From positions 193,547-257,546 of the forward strand of contig NMRA01000480.1 of assembly GCA_002633005.1 (NCBI GenBank): 64,000 nucleotides of DNA, written 5' to 3'. Positions 1-10,601 of the stretch are shown here, piece by piece. How positions within the stretch are numbered: the stretch's first letter is position 1; each line of letters opens with the position of its first letter. The position numbers and the translations under genes were made by a program. Under the pieces are notes generated by a model that did not search any database, was not told the origin of the DNA, and saw only the letters and a program-made list of their open reading frames with translations. The stretch is from Phoronis australis (Eukaryota; Phoronida; Phoronidae).

Positions 1-365
1 CGACTAAAGCCAACATTAGATTCCGAAAGCAAATTTCCTACCGATTCCAAAAATGTGGTCCAAAAGTACTGTCAACCAACTAGTTTTTTTGCAAATCTGG
101 CTTGTTTGAGGGCTACCTGAAATCGCGGCCAATTTCTCAGTTGCTACACAGCAATGCACAACTGCAACAGGGGGCCACCATCTTGAAGAAGAGTGCAGCT
201 ACAGCCGAGAAACTGGCCTTTTTTCATTCCCAGCATGTTCACAAATACAACAAAAAAACATTCACTTGGCCTACACACAATACCTAATTGAAAAATGCCC
301 CCAAGCCTGGCCTAGCCCTAGATTTTAACTGACCGCGGCCACAACCTAACTATTCAGTGCCACCT
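1..365 (+). repeat. Dispersed repeat, copy 1 (contains candidate empty insertion site)
   Basis: This stretch is the reverse complement, with moderate divergence, of two separated pieces further right: 11129-11460 (matching about 1-320) and 6085-6116 (matching about 330-365). The matches include the segments around 60-130 and 300-312. No convincing coding frame is seen. It is probably part of a larger mobile or satellite family cut by the window edge. Confidence 0.7.
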
Positions 366-419
366 TGCGGCGAATGGTAAAATGGCGGAGTGAACTCTCC
401 TATACTCGTACACTCCTTG

Positions 420-1220
420 CTGTGGTACCTCGAATGTATGTGCTAGCTCCTTTTTGAGCGTCGTTTTTGAGTTTCTGGCGGACTCTTTCCAGAGAACAAT
501 TTGTCTGCCACGGGTCATCCTATGTTCACTGCGGCACAATTATTTTTTAGCAGCCGGTACCTGGCATATCTGATGTAGCTCAAACTTTCAATGGCCTACC
601 GCGCAGTTGAGTTTTTTGGGGATTTCTGGCGGCCACAATCCAGAGTGTATTTTGTCTGTCATTGGAATTTAGTGACATGTAAAATGATGAATCACATGGA
701 ATTGATTCGGTTGTAATATCTCGAATGTATGAACTAGCTCGTTTTTGGGTGGTGCTTTTAGTATCTGGCGGACCCTTTCTAGAGTGCGATTTGTCTGTCA
801 TGGGTAATTCGGTGTTCATTGCGGTACTATTGCTTGTTTTAAATCAGTTGTAGCTGGTATCTCTAATTTCTAACCTAGCTCAAATTTTCAATGGCATGAC
901 AGTGGTTGACCTTTTTTGGGCCGGGGGGAGGGGGCCGGGTTCTAGCGGGCACAACCCAGTGTGTATTTTGTTTGTCATGGGGCATTTGGTGATCAATGAC
1001 ATGTATTGAATCACATGGAATTGGTGTTGTGTGGTATCTCGAATGTATGAGCTAGCTCATTTTGGGGTCTCCTTTTTGGTTTCTGCCGGACCCATTCCAG
1101 AGTGTTAACTTGTCTGTCATGGGTCATTCGGTGTTCGGCTGTGCTATTTTCCGTTTTAAATCAGTTTAGGCCGGTACCTCGAATATCTAATCTAACTCAA
1201 GTTTTTGGCCCCCTTGCAAG
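420..1220. repeat. Tandem satellite, ~300-bp unit, about 2.7 copies
   Basis: The phrase ctcgaatgtat followed by agctc recurs near 431, 720 and 1038. A second half-unit phrase (ggta...tagctcaaa) recurs near 557, 857 and 1174. The unit is therefore about 300 bp and itself looks like a diverged dimer of ~150 bp. The array ends abruptly at 1220, where the gypsy LTR begins, so the retroelement probably inserted into it. Confidence 0.7.
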
Positions 1221-1365
1221 TGTAAATTGTTCGTATGTCAGTGCAGTTGTCGCAACGATGTTGTCTGATATGTTCAACCGCTTACTTAAATGTAACTGAC
1301 CACCATTGTGTCAAGAACCGGAAACTGTTTATTGTTGTGCTCCGATGAACAATACAATACGAACA
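1221..1365 (-). repeat. 3' LTR of the minus-strand gypsy element
   Basis: This 145-bp TG...CA repeat matches 5398-5529 with a few substitutions. It also carries a 13-bp insertion (aactgaccaccat) at about 1292-1304 that the other LTR lacks. A purine-rich stretch on the minus strand at about 1366-1382 adjoins it and fits a polypurine tract. Confidence 0.85.
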
Positions 1366-1466
1366 TATAAACATCCCCCTTACTTAAAACCTCTTTCAAC
1401 TAAACCTCTAAAATCCTAATTTGTAAACAACCCGTACTGTACGAAAAGTCTTTCTACTACCCTAGT

Positions 1467-1498
<32 letters not shown>

Positions 1499-1499
1499 A
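1467..1499. repeat. (AACT)n microsatellite
   Basis: About eight tandem copies of the tetranucleotide aact lie in the 3' non-coding part of the gypsy element, between the integrase frame and the 3' LTR. The rest of 1366-1729 has no recognisable gene. Confidence 0.9.
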
Positions 1500-1729
1500 G
1501 TGAACTAGTGCGTGTCATAGTCTTCCAGATATTTGGGTGGGTTAACCACTCTTCCCGCCCGCGTTACAATTCGAAACCTTTCTGGACATTCTAGCGACGG
1601 TGACGGAGGTTCCGGTGTACTAGTGTCCCTAGTTGCGTGCATATCCGACGTTACAGTTAACTCAGGAGTAGGAGTTTCGACAGGTTCGTGATACGGACGA
1701 AGGTCGTGTCTGTCGCGACGAAGTATGTC

Positions 1730-2487
1730 CTAACCGCACTCAACTGAGTAAGAACTATTGGTCAGCTGCTTATGTACTTTCGCATCTTTCCATTGTGTGC
1801 GATGAGAGTTAAAGTCCCTAACTAGGACTGATGTTCCTTCCTTAATGGGTTCAAGAGGCCTAGTGTTCTTGTTGTAAGACTTAGCTACTTGTTTTCTCCG
1901 CTTCTCTTTTTCTACTCTGTTTCTTAGAGAACGGCCATCTATTTTCAACAACGACGGCAACGGTGTTCTCGTGGATCTGCCCAACAACCGCTCTATGGGG
2001 CTCGTTGACAAGGTAGCTGTAGGAGTATTACGGTATTCTAGTAAGGCTAACTGAGGATCACTAGACCTCTTCAGTAATCTTTTCGCAATTTTGACCGCCG
2101 ATTCTGCTTTTCCATTAGAGCGGTGGTGGTGCGGTGACGACGAAGTGTGATGAAAGCTCCACGCTTTGCTGAACTCAGCAAACTCTCTGGACGTGAACTG
2201 GGCTGCATTGTCGCTTTGCAGGAAATGTGCAACTCCTAAACGCGCAAATACACGTTTCAACGTGTTCACCGTGGTACTCGCAGTAGTATCTTCCAGCTTT
2301 TCCAACTCTAGATAATCTGAATGATAGTCCACTATCACCAAGTAATCAACACCCGCATATGACATAAGATCGACCCCAACTTTAATCCATGGCTGATCCG
2401 GGATCGAGTGTTGGAGTAGCTCATCTGCGGAGTTGCGTGGAGCATCTCTTTGACACGAGTTACATTGTTCGATGATGCGATTATGTC
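1730..2487 (-). pseudogene. Gypsy integrase, catalytic core
   Basis: This is the integrase that would insert the retroelement cDNA into host DNA. The first Met of the long open frame is at 2365, but homology continues upstream in frame. A CxxC pair lies near 2450-2470, forming half of the HHCC zinc finger. A VGVDLM segment just before that Met carries the probable first catalytic Asp. Counted from the Met, SDN is at residue 52 and the catalytic Glu (GKAE) at residue 88, giving the canonical D-x35-E spacing. The C-terminal part continues to residue 211. The HxxxH half of the zinc finger is in another frame (2493-3401), so a frameshift separates the two halves. Part of a non-functional element. 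Confidence 0.85.
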
Positions 2488-2492
2488 TTTAG

Positions 2493-3401
2493 TTATACCG
2501 GGCCAAAAGATTGTTCGTCGAGCTCGTCACGTCGCAGTGTTGAAGCTAGCCCCTGATGGCTGGCGTGTAGCAGACTCAACATGTGATTTCGCAAAGATTT
2601 CAGAATCACAATCTGATTCCCCTTGATCACCAAACCGTGATCTATAGCTAGTTCGTTCCGAACTGACCGGAATGGTGCCAAGTCATCAGTGCACTGCCGC
2701 CAATCCGTGGCGATGCTTTGGCATAAGTTTTGAAGTTCTTCGTCGTCCTTTGTATGTTTGCGCACCAACTCTAGCATCGGATTTACAAGTGGCGGATCAG
2801 CGGTGATCGTGGCTTTTTCAATGAAGGAAAAAACATGGTCGTAATCCATGTCTATCGCCGTTTCGGGAAGGGGATTTCTCGACAACATGTCGGCCGTTAT
2901 TTGTTCTGCCCCTGGTCGCCATTCGATTGTGAATGTATATCTTTGAAGAGTCAGGATCATAGCTTGCAAGCGTCTCGGTGCCAGTAACAATGATCTGTTG
3001 AGTATGGACACCAACGGCTGATGATCTGTTTGAATTGTGAGGTCCGCGTGGCCAAACAGAAACTGGTCAAACTTTCTTGTTGCAAAAACAATTGCTAGAC
3101 ACTCGAGCTCAATCGGGGCATATCTTTTTTCTGCGTCAGTTAGCGAACGAGATGCATAAGCTATGGGTCGGCCTTCTTGTATAAGAACTGCCCCCATTCC
3201 AGCTGTTTGAATGACTGTTGGTTTCCGACTGTCATAATACTCCAGCACCTTGTCGATACTAATTTCGTTTACCAACTTTTCATACGCTTGTTGCTGGTCA
3301 GTTCCCCCACACAAAACTAGCTTTCGGAGCTTGTAGAAGAGGACGGAGTGGTTCGCACTCAGCCGATAAGTTGGGAATGAACTTAGACATGTAACTAACA
3401 T
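2493..3401 (-). pseudogene. Gypsy RNase H and start of integrase
   Basis: This frame continues pol after a frameshift from the RT frame; the two overlap at 3298-3401, and the first ~30 residues are out-of-frame sequence. It contains a gypsy RNase H: GMGAVL, then ASRSLTDAEKRYAPIELE, then the TDHQPL active-site segment and an ADMLSR segment. The few residues that normally precede GMGAVL and carry the first catalytic Asp are missing; QTA runs straight into GMGAVL. This is a small deletion that should abolish activity. The frame ends with a HxxxH (HASH) motif, the first half of the integrase zinc finger. Confidence 0.85.
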
Positions 3402-4554
3402 GTCCCAGGAATTGGCGTACTTGGTCTACATCTTTGGGTTGGGGTATTTCACGAATGGCCTTGACCTTCTCCGGATCCGGCTTGACGCCCTTTGCGGTCA
3501 GTACATGCCCAATATAGGGGAGTTCTTCCTTTAAGAAGACACATTTCCTTCTGTTAAGTTTAAGACCAGACTCTCGAGCGCGCAGTAGCAGTAGCTTTAA
3601 ATTTTGATCATGGTCCGCACGGTCACAATCATAAATGAGTATGTCGTCTGCAACGACCGTTACCCCCTTTAAGCCATTTAGAACCTGGGTAAGTCGCCTC
3701 TGAAATTCTTCTGGGGACGTCGAAAGACCGAAAGGCATTCGCAGCCACTTGTACCGCCCTCCTGGTCCCCAGAATGTGGTGAGCTCCGCTGACGTGTCAC
3801 TAAGGCGTACTTGCAGAAATCCGTCGCCAGCATCACATAGAGAACAATGTTTCGCTCCTGCGAGTTCAAGCAAAACATCTTCGATACAGGGCATAGTGTA
3901 ATGGTTGCGTTTTACAGCTGAATTCAGATTTTTGGGGTCTAGGCACAAACGCATCTGACCGTTCGCTTTTCGGACCGGTTGGGTGTGACTGATCCATTCG
4001 GTAGGATGGTTTACCTTAGCTATAATGCCGCGCTCCTCCAACTCGTCGAGTTTCTTTTGCACGTCGGCTTTCATAGACAAAGGAATTTTGCGAGGTGTAA
4101 CCTGGACCGGTCGTACCTGCTCATCTAACTCTATGTGGTATTCCCCAGGAAGCGTCCCGAGGCCGGTAAACACGTCTGAGAATTCCTCCAGAAGGGTATC
4201 CAAATCTTCCTGAACTAGACTGACGCTTTCGCTTACTGTGATGAGACCATAGTCGACACACAATTTGCCCGATAGCAAACTGGGGTGTTTGGTATCTACC
4301 ACCAAACACTGAAACTCTCGGTCACTCCCATTAACTGTAGTGCCCAGCTTGCAGGCCCCCACCGGTTTTAGTTTCGTGTTATTGTACACTTCAACGGTAT
4401 GCGAAGTTGATATCAACGCTGGGCTTCCCAATGTTTTATAGTCGGCAAAGGCTAGAGTGTTAGTAGTTGCTCCCAAATCCAATTGGAATTTTAAGCTCGT
4501 TTTGCCCTCTCGGCACTGTATGGGCAAGTGCGCAAACCCGATTTGCGACCACAA
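3298..4554 (-). pseudogene. Gypsy protease and reverse transcriptase
   Basis: This 418-codon frame holds the aspartic protease and reverse transcriptase of the element. The protease active site reads D-L-G-A at residues 26-29, where D-T/S-G-A is usual. The RT shows the LDPKNLN, MPFGLSTSPEEFQ and VADDILIYD (YxDD-box) segments, the last at about 3631-3660. The thumb region includes GHVLTAKGVKPDPEKV. The frame closes after FVWGN where pol shifts into the next frame. The VADD form of the catalytic box keeps both aspartates. Assignment to Ty3/gypsy is firm; the clade is not resolved. Confidence 0.9.
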
Positions 4555-4817
4555 CGGTATTGTGAAACGTTAATCAGGTAGGCTTCCTCATCGGAGGACG
4601 CAGAAAAATTTTCTGTGTCTGACTGGAGAAAATGATTCGTCTGATCATTACTTTGTTTTGCGCTACGGCAACAGGCGGCGTAGTGGTTACGGCGGTTACA
4701 GTTGTGGCACGTTTTACCGTATGCCACACACTTGTGGCTGCTAAGTTGATGATCCTTTCTTAGGTTTTGCATAGGTTTTAAACGCTTTCTTAGGTTTTGC
4801 ATAGGTTTTAATCGCAT
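4491..4817 (-). pseudogene. Gypsy gag C-terminus with zinc knuckle
   Basis: This short frame overlaps the protease frame. It contains a CCHC zinc knuckle, C-HN-C-NRRN-H-YAAC-C, at about 4670-4720, which is the nucleocapsid RNA-binding motif. The first residues are a direct duplication of an ~8-codon unit (RLKPMQNLRK twice), seen in the DNA as repeated tttcttaggttttgcatagg at 4757-4810. This looks like a recent slippage event rather than part of the original gag. Confidence 0.8.
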
Positions 4818-4863
4818 TTACCGCTTCACCCTTGCGGACACTTTTCAGGTCTAAAGCCGCGGC

Positions 4864-5065
4864 TTCATCTGCGCGATATTCTTAACGCCTGATCCAATGT
4901 AATGGCTAACTCTTCAAAACGTTTTCTTCTCGTTCGTTCATTGTCAATACCTAATAACAATGCTTGTAGTATCATGGGGTCGTACGTCTCAGAGAGGAAC
5001 GCGCAGTCACGCGCTATCGCGTGCAGTTTAGTTACGTAGTCGCCTATAGACCTACTGCTTTCACG
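4864..5065 (-). pseudogene. Gypsy gag capsid fragment
   Basis: The minus strand reads a capsid-like segment with ESSRSIGDYVTKLHAIARDC followed by NERTRRKRFEELAITLDQAL, matching the retrotransposon gag pattern of a helix plus the RxRL-type segment. It ends in a stop at 4864-4866, upstream of the zinc-knuckle frame. Between 5066 and 5397 only scattered gag remains and the leader can be placed. Confidence 0.6.
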
Positions 5066-5374
5066 TTAAGTGAGTAATTTATGTGTCTGGGTCACAACGT
5101 TTATCCGCGGTTTACAAAACCCTGAAAGCTTTTCCAGTACCTTTGCTAGGTCTTCTTTGTCTGTTTCTGCTTCCCATTTGAAAGAGTCAAATATATCATT
5201 CCCATGCATATTCACCTATTGTTCTCAGAAGCAGAGCCACTTTGACTATGTCCGCTGCCTTGTCTCGGTTTGTGGCTGTCACGAAAATTTCGAAATTTCT
5301 CCGAAATCTTTTCCATTGTTCCGGCAGGTTTCCACCCTGTTTCAAGGGTTCGGGCGCTAAAAACTTTGTTATCC

Positions 5375-5397
5375 GACATTCCTCACCTGGGGCACCA
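5375..5397 (-). other. Primer-binding site of the gypsy element
   Basis: Immediately inside the 5' LTR the minus strand begins TGGTGCCCCAGGTGAGG. TGG directly adjoining the LTR is the usual start of a tRNA primer-binding site. The cognate tRNA was not determined. Confidence 0.6.
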
Positions 5398-5529
5398 TGT
5401 AAATTGTTCGTGTGTCAGTGCAGTAGTCGCAACGATGTTGTCTGATATGTTCAACCGCTTACTTAAATGTTGTGTCAAGAACCGGAAACTGTTTATTGTT
5501 GTGCTCCAATGAACAATACAATACGAACA
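5398..5529 (-). repeat. 5' LTR of the minus-strand gypsy element
   Basis: This 132-bp TG...CA repeat is near-identical to 1221-1365 apart from a few substitutions and the 13-bp insertion found only in the other LTR. Confidence 0.85.
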
Positions 5530-6084
5530 TATAGTAAACAGCAAGGTCCCAACGAGTCAAATCCAGAATGCAGAGAACGGCAGACGTCCATTTCTGTATA
5601 GCCTTTACTGAGGTGGACTCTAAAAGCACCTGGTCAGACGTTGGTACCTCGATCACTTCCATGCCAAGTGCTCTGAGCTGCCGATCCAAAAGTCGCCTGC
5701 AATTCGGGAGAAGATTTTCATTCCAATTGAAGTAACGCTGACTGTTAAAATCACTGCCAATAACTGCGTGTAACGTTGACTGTTACCTGTGGCTCTAGAT
5801 CAGTGTCAATAACTGCATGTAACCAGAGACCGTAGAGAGGTAGTCTCCTACACAGACCCACGAGACACTTCACTGACAATTTTGAATTTGACAAACTAAG
5901 ATCCTCGGCCAAAGTAAATGCCTTGCGTACTTCATCGGCCCACACACACCCGCTAGGTGTCGCTACTGTGCACTACACAATAATGGCGGCGGCCTTGGTG
6001 AATAGTCTTGTTAGCGTCTTTGATGTGACGTTGACTGTTAACTGTGGCTCTAGATCAGTGTCAATAACTGAATGTAACGTTGGG
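5530..6084. repeat. Gene-free stretch with a recurring short motif
   Basis: No gene is recognised. The phrase gactgtta-ctgtggctctagatcagtg followed by tcaataactg occurs near 5775 and 6033. A triplicated relative is found at about 11722-11805, so a small dispersed/tandem family flanks the 6141-11128 element on both sides. Confidence 0.5.
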
Positions 6085-6116
6085 TGGCACTGAATAGTTA
6101 GGCTGCCGCCGCGGCC
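6085..6116 (-). repeat. Dispersed repeat copy 2, left piece
   Basis: The phrase ggtggcactgaatagttagg and the following GC-rich bases are the reverse complement of about 330-365. The remaining part of the same repeat resumes at 11129, on the far side of the intervening element. Confidence 0.6.
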
Positions 6117-6140
6117 AATTTGCACTGCCAAAATATGATA

Positions 6141-6424
6141 TTTCACTCGTTAAATAAATTTATGTAAGCATATGGACTCGTCTTACTCCTTTTCCCCCTA
6201 ATCTCGGTCTATTCCATTATTCCTTTGTGTAGGACTACACGTCGTTTTCCCAGCCTTCGCAGTGGTCTGCTGTAATCACGTGCCTCGAGTTTGGTCAGCT
6301 CTTGGCTCTTATAGGCTGACGATTGTCACGTGTCTTTAGGGGCGTTTTTCTTTGTTATTGTAACCTCTCTTTCATTTCACCTTGTTCCGGCCACATTGTC
6401 GTACGTCAAAACTCATTCAATTTT
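6141..6424 (+). repeat. Split direct repeat A1
   Basis: 284 bp aligned without gaps to 10602-10885, differing at only a small number of bases. The shared core includes ggactacacgtcgttttccc. Similarity stops sharply after attcaatttt. Confidence 0.85.
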
Positions 6425-7510
6425 TTGTGATCCACAGTACGTGGCCTCGTCTTAATTCAATGCTGTTACTTAGGAGTGGATTCTGCACACAAAATTGTAT
6501 TGGCAAACATCTGAAGATTACTAAAAAGTGCTTTGGCAGCCCGCTTAAGCCAATGCAAGCACACGCGGCTGGCTGGCGTTCAGTTCACTTTTGTTTTGGT
6601 TATGTGAGTGTACAAGTTAACTGAGAGTTGTGACCCCCAATGACCCAGCTAGCACTGTCGTACTGTAGACTGTGGAATTCCAGAAATTCCAAATACTGTT
6701 ATTGTAAACTTGACTTTGCTCTGCAGATTACTGAGTTCAGTCTCAGGGTACTAGCGCCCAAGCTTCCTGACCTTTAACCTAACTATGCGTTGTTATGATT
6801 GGTTAGGGACTTGGCGCTAAGCGTCACCTAGCGGATCAAGAGCGTTACAAATTTCTGGCGTTGTACTCAGGCGTGCCATCCACCTGTTTGATCAACCATA
6901 GCCCTGCGCCAAAATGACGAGTTGATTGTTAACCAGTCTCATATTTGTCTGCATGGACTGGATTCTACATCGTCTGCTACGCCGTCGCCGGCCAACGCCA
7001 TTCCACTATCACTGATAGCAAGACGATATCAACGGAAGTTTCGTTACACAAATTGGTTTCTTACGTGTACATAGTTCACATATTTTTTGTTCTATGGTTT
7101 TCACTTCGTGTATAATTGAATTTTCACACTGTTTTTAGTTCTCAAGTGCGACAGCGATCACACTATGCCGGACAGTTCATTGCCAATTTGTCTTGCGAAG
7201 TGTCCTTTACCCAGACACTTCCACTACATGATGTTCGGGTTAAGGTCTTGTTTATAACGAGCAAACTTCAACCACTTGCATCTAATTTTAAAATTTTCCT
7301 TGGGGGAGGTCTCAACACCCCCCCTCCTGATGGGAGGATCTCACATCCCATGCTCGCATGTGGCGCCGGGTTCCACATCCGCGTCGAGCATTCACCACCA
7401 CCTTCTTTTGAGACCCAAACAATAGGGGCCCCCACCTCTCATGTTCGCGTGCGGCAACGGGCTTTGCACCCCGTTTTGGCCATTTACCACCACGCTCCTT
7501 CTCCCGCCCC

Positions 7511-7720
7511 CTTTGTGCCCTCTTGTCTGAGGCGCTTCGGCACTGTGTGCCTGACTACCCCTTTGTGCCCTCTTGTCTGAGGCGCTTCGGCACTGTGTGC
7601 CTGACTGGCCCCTTTGTGCCCTCTTGTCTGAGGTGCTTCGGCACTGTGTGCCTGACTAGCACCTTTGTGCCCTCTTGTATAAGGCGCTTCGGCACTGTGT
7701 GCCTGACTAGCCCTGTGTGC
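7511..7720. repeat. ~51-bp minisatellite, four copies
   Basis: Copies starting at about 7511, 7561, 7612 and 7663 share ctttgtgccctcttgt...ggcgcttcggcactgtgtgcctgact. The surrounding 7100-8850 is strongly pyrimidine-rich on the plus strand. A single relative (tttgtgccctttgtcggaggca) recurs near 7873. Confidence 0.9.
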
Positions 7721-8234
7721 TTAAGTTCTCCCCCCACCCTTCCTCGCCTTCCCACATTGTGCCCCCACCCCGTTTTGTGCCCTCTTTGTCAGAGGCACTT
7801 TTTTGCGCCGCGTGCCTACCGTTCTTTGCTCCCTCCTCCCCTGTTTCCTCGTATATATCATGTCACTCCACCTTTTGTGCCCTTTGTCGGAGGCACCTTA
7901 TCTCTCCACCACTCTTCATGTAATCGTTCATTTTCGTATTCGTTTTTCATTTTGTTTAATCTGTGATTATGACCTGCGTCCCCTTTTTCTTTACCTTATT
8001 CCCCCTTTCGAGGTTTCTCCCCTCGTTCTCCCACCCCTATCCACGGGGTCCTTCGGCCCTTTTGCCTGTGGCCCGCCGTGCCAATACGATTCGGTCCTTC
8101 TGCTCCCTGTTCTTTCTCTTTCAGCTGCCTCGCCGATGATCTCGCTCCACTAACTCGCCGTACGCTCGCCCGTCACCGGCTTCCCAGGCGACCCCAGCCC
8201 ACGCCTCCGGTACTCAGCCATTTCCCGCCATATC

Positions 8235-8465
8235 CACAATCGTGGCTTCTGTCCTCACGCAACTACGTGCGGACCCATCACTCTTGCTGCCATCCACTCC
8301 TGTGCCATCGCCATGTGCGACAACTCCGCAGTGATCGAGATTATCAACAACTCTTCATTGGTCCACAGGGACATTATGCGTCTTGTTCGCCGTCTCGTAG
8401 TCTCCTGTCTTTGCTTCAACATCTTTGTTCGTGCATGACATGTCCCTGGTACCTTCCCCAGGCCC
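8235..8465 (+). pseudogene. DIRS-type RNase H remnant
   Basis: In the frame containing ATG at 8313 the translation reads CDNSAVIEIINNSS, then RDIMRLVRRLVVSCLCFNIFVRA, a stop, then HVPGTF. This matches the end of the RNase H domain of DIRS-order retrotransposons, where DN-AVV-I-N is followed by IM-LVR-L and then HxPG-N. The in-frame TGA between RA and HVPG and the loss of the following LADxLSR segment show it is dead. It supports the DIRS/Ngaro reading of the enclosing repeat structure. Confidence 0.55.
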
Positions 8466-8856
8466 CCATTGTCTCCCTTCGGTGTCAGCATTGCCTGCAC
8501 CTCCCTGGCTGGTGTCAGTATAGCCTGCACCTTCCCCATCCACTCCGTCCCCTTTGTTCCGTTTATCGTTAGTCTTCCTTGTAGTCTATTTTGTATTTTC
8601 ATTTTTCTTCAGTCACCTTACCAGTCCTTATTTACTCCCTGTTAGACATTTTGTTAGGCCTCGGGCTATATTTTGTGTTCATTTATTCTTAACTTGTTTC
8701 TCTACCTTTATAATCAGACTATTGTTAGCTTTATTTCTCTTGTGTTAGCTATTTTGTTATTCTGTTAGCCAATTTTTTTCTATTGTCACATTATCTTTGA
8801 TTTCTTTGTTTCTCTCTTATGTTAGCTATTTTGTTATTCTCTGTTGGTCATTTTTT

Positions 8857-9105
8857 ACTCTGCGCAGAGTACTGTTGTTCCTGGGTTTTCTTCAATTTTA
8901 TTACTCTGCGCGTGTAAGCGCAGAGTACTCTTGTTCCTGGGTTTTCTTCAATTTTATTACTCTGCGCGTGTAAGCGCAGAGTTCTGTTGTTCCTGGGTTT
9001 TCTTCAATTTTATTCTTATTACTCTGCGCGTGTAAGCGCAGAGTACTGTTGTTCCTGGGTTTTCTTCAATTTTATTCTTATTCTTATTCTTATTCTTATT
9101 CTTCT
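8857..9105. repeat. Tandem hairpin repeat (56-62 bp unit, four copies)
   Basis: Each unit carries a near-perfect hairpin, actctgcgc-gtgtaa-gcgcagagt (8903-8926, 8959-8982, 9021-9044; shortened to actctgcgcagagt in the first copy). The hairpin is followed by tgttgttcctgggttttctt and caattttatt. A (attctt)n tract ends the array. The same half-stem, cacgcgcagagt, recurs once in inverted orientation at 10226-10237. Confidence 0.9.
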
Positions 9106-9232
9106 TCCGACCAACTTTGAGGCTTAATAACTCCAAATTGGGTGCAGGTACGGTCTTTAAATTCAGCATATGACTTTGAACAGTATATAAATTTTGATTG
9201 GTTATATAATCATATTCCATATTGCATCGGAA

Positions 9233-10200
9233 GAGGTCGTTTGGTGCAAAAGTTATAGAATATTCAAAATGCTACTCCTCCTTCAGTTTTAAAGCTATCT
9301 TTTTCAAATTCGGTGCACACGTATAAGTCAACATTACAATTTAAAAAATTACTTTTCTAAGTAATCGGGTCATCCAATCAGGTGAAACAGGTCAAAGGTC
9401 ATTAGGTGCAAACTAAAAATTTGAGCTAGACACTTCAAATTGACAGATCTGATTGCCACAGGTAAATCAAATCGTAACCCAAAGTTTCAGGTCATTTAGT
9501 GCAAACATGGGGTCATTAGGTGCATTTTTCTTCTTAAAATTTGACCTTTTCAATCAGCAAGTATTCTGATGTTTCAACCGTTAGACAACTGTGATTCTCA
9601 GCGTTAAACACATTTTCCATGGGCTTTGCAAAAATTCTCCTAAAGATGCTTAAAATGCACCGGATAAGGTCAATTAGTGCAAAGGTCATGTAACGTTCAA
9701 AATGTGATATGTCTTACGTTATTCATGGGATTCTTTTCAATTTCAGCACACTGGTGTAAGTCAACATGCCAATTGAATACCCTACTTTACTTTGCAATAG
9801 GCCTAACCAATCAGAAAAAATAGGTCAATGGTCATGGAGTGCAAACTAAAATTTTGAGCTAGAGACTTCAGAATTACGTATCTGTTTACTAAGTGCGACT
9901 GAGTTTGAATTCTAAATTTTCAAGTCATTTGGTGCACCCATGGGGTCATTAGGTGAATTTTTCTTCTGAAAGTTTGACCAATTCATTCATCTTGTATTCT
10001 GACGTGCTTAAAGTAAAACATCTGTGATTATTAGCATTAACCACACTCTTAATCGAGTTAACAATTACTCCCTCATCGGGGCTCATAATGCACCGGAAGA
10101 GGTCAATTAGTGGAAAGGTCATCAAAAAATTAATATGTAATTTCTCCTACAATTTTAAAGAATTCCTTTTCATATTGGTAAACGGGTTGCTGTCAGTAAC
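9233..10200. repeat. Long tandem repeat, ~430-bp unit, 2.2 copies
   Basis: Units begin with tgca(t/c)cgga.aaggtc at 9233, 9656 and 10089, giving periods of 423 and 433 bp. Within each unit the phrases ggtcattaggtgca and ctaaaattttgagctagagacttca recur at matching offsets. Divergence is considerable and no coding frame is conserved. Confidence 0.75.
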
Positions 10201-10241
10201 TTCCCATAATAATTCCAGCAATACGCACGCGCAGAGTCCGT

Positions 10242-10262
10242 TATTGTCACGCCGTGACAATA
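10242..10262. repeat. 21-nt near-perfect palindrome
   Basis: tattgtcacg-c-cgtgacaata reads the same on both strands around one central base. It lies 4 bp after the inverted half-stem at 10226-10237 and is a candidate boundary structure. Confidence 0.7.
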
Positions 10263-10470
10263 ATCTTTCTAGTTTTCTATTGTCCTTATATTGCTAGCTT
10301 ACCTGTTAGTTTGTTGCATTTAAGTTCGTTATTTCTCCCATTTTTATCTACTTTTCTTCCCGCCACGACACGGGGTGAGACAACACCGGCACCGGTTTGG
10401 CACCCGGAGTTAGGGTTGGGTATCCGGCTGACAGCGTTTGTAAGTAGTCCTGCACTTTTCTTTTCTTTTT

Positions 10471-10597
10471 TATTCATTATATTGTAATTGTATTAGTCAT
10501 AATAAATGGCCTTATATCGCCTTCCTCGGTCTCCTTTTCATCTTTGGTAACGAGCATGCGACGCACGTATCATTCGGGACATATGTCGATCATAAAT
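10471..10597 (+). repeat. Split direct repeat B1
   Basis: 127 bp matching 10992-11128. It contains AATAAA (10501-10506) and the phrase ggtaacgagcatgcgacgca. It abuts A2 almost directly. Confidence 0.85.
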
Positions 10598-10601
10598 GGT
10601 T

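Larger units (their letters stand above)
1221..5529 (-). mobile_element. Decayed Ty3/gypsy LTR retrotransposon
   Basis: The element lies on the minus strand with its 5' LTR at 5398-5529 and 3' LTR at 1221-1365. The internal order is gag, zinc knuckle, protease, reverse transcriptase, RNase H, integrase, which is the Ty3/gypsy order. Several frameshifts and stops break the coding region, so it is inactive. The 5 bp flanking the two LTRs (gcaag and tatag) do not match, so no target-site duplication is visible. This suggests age or flank rearrangement. Confidence 0.9.

Noticed and set aside
7116-8572. Several overlapping Pro/Ser/Cys-rich frames of 115-164 residues
   Set aside because: They come from pyrimidine-rich satellite sequence; only the short DIRS-like RNase H segment in a different frame shows family motifs.
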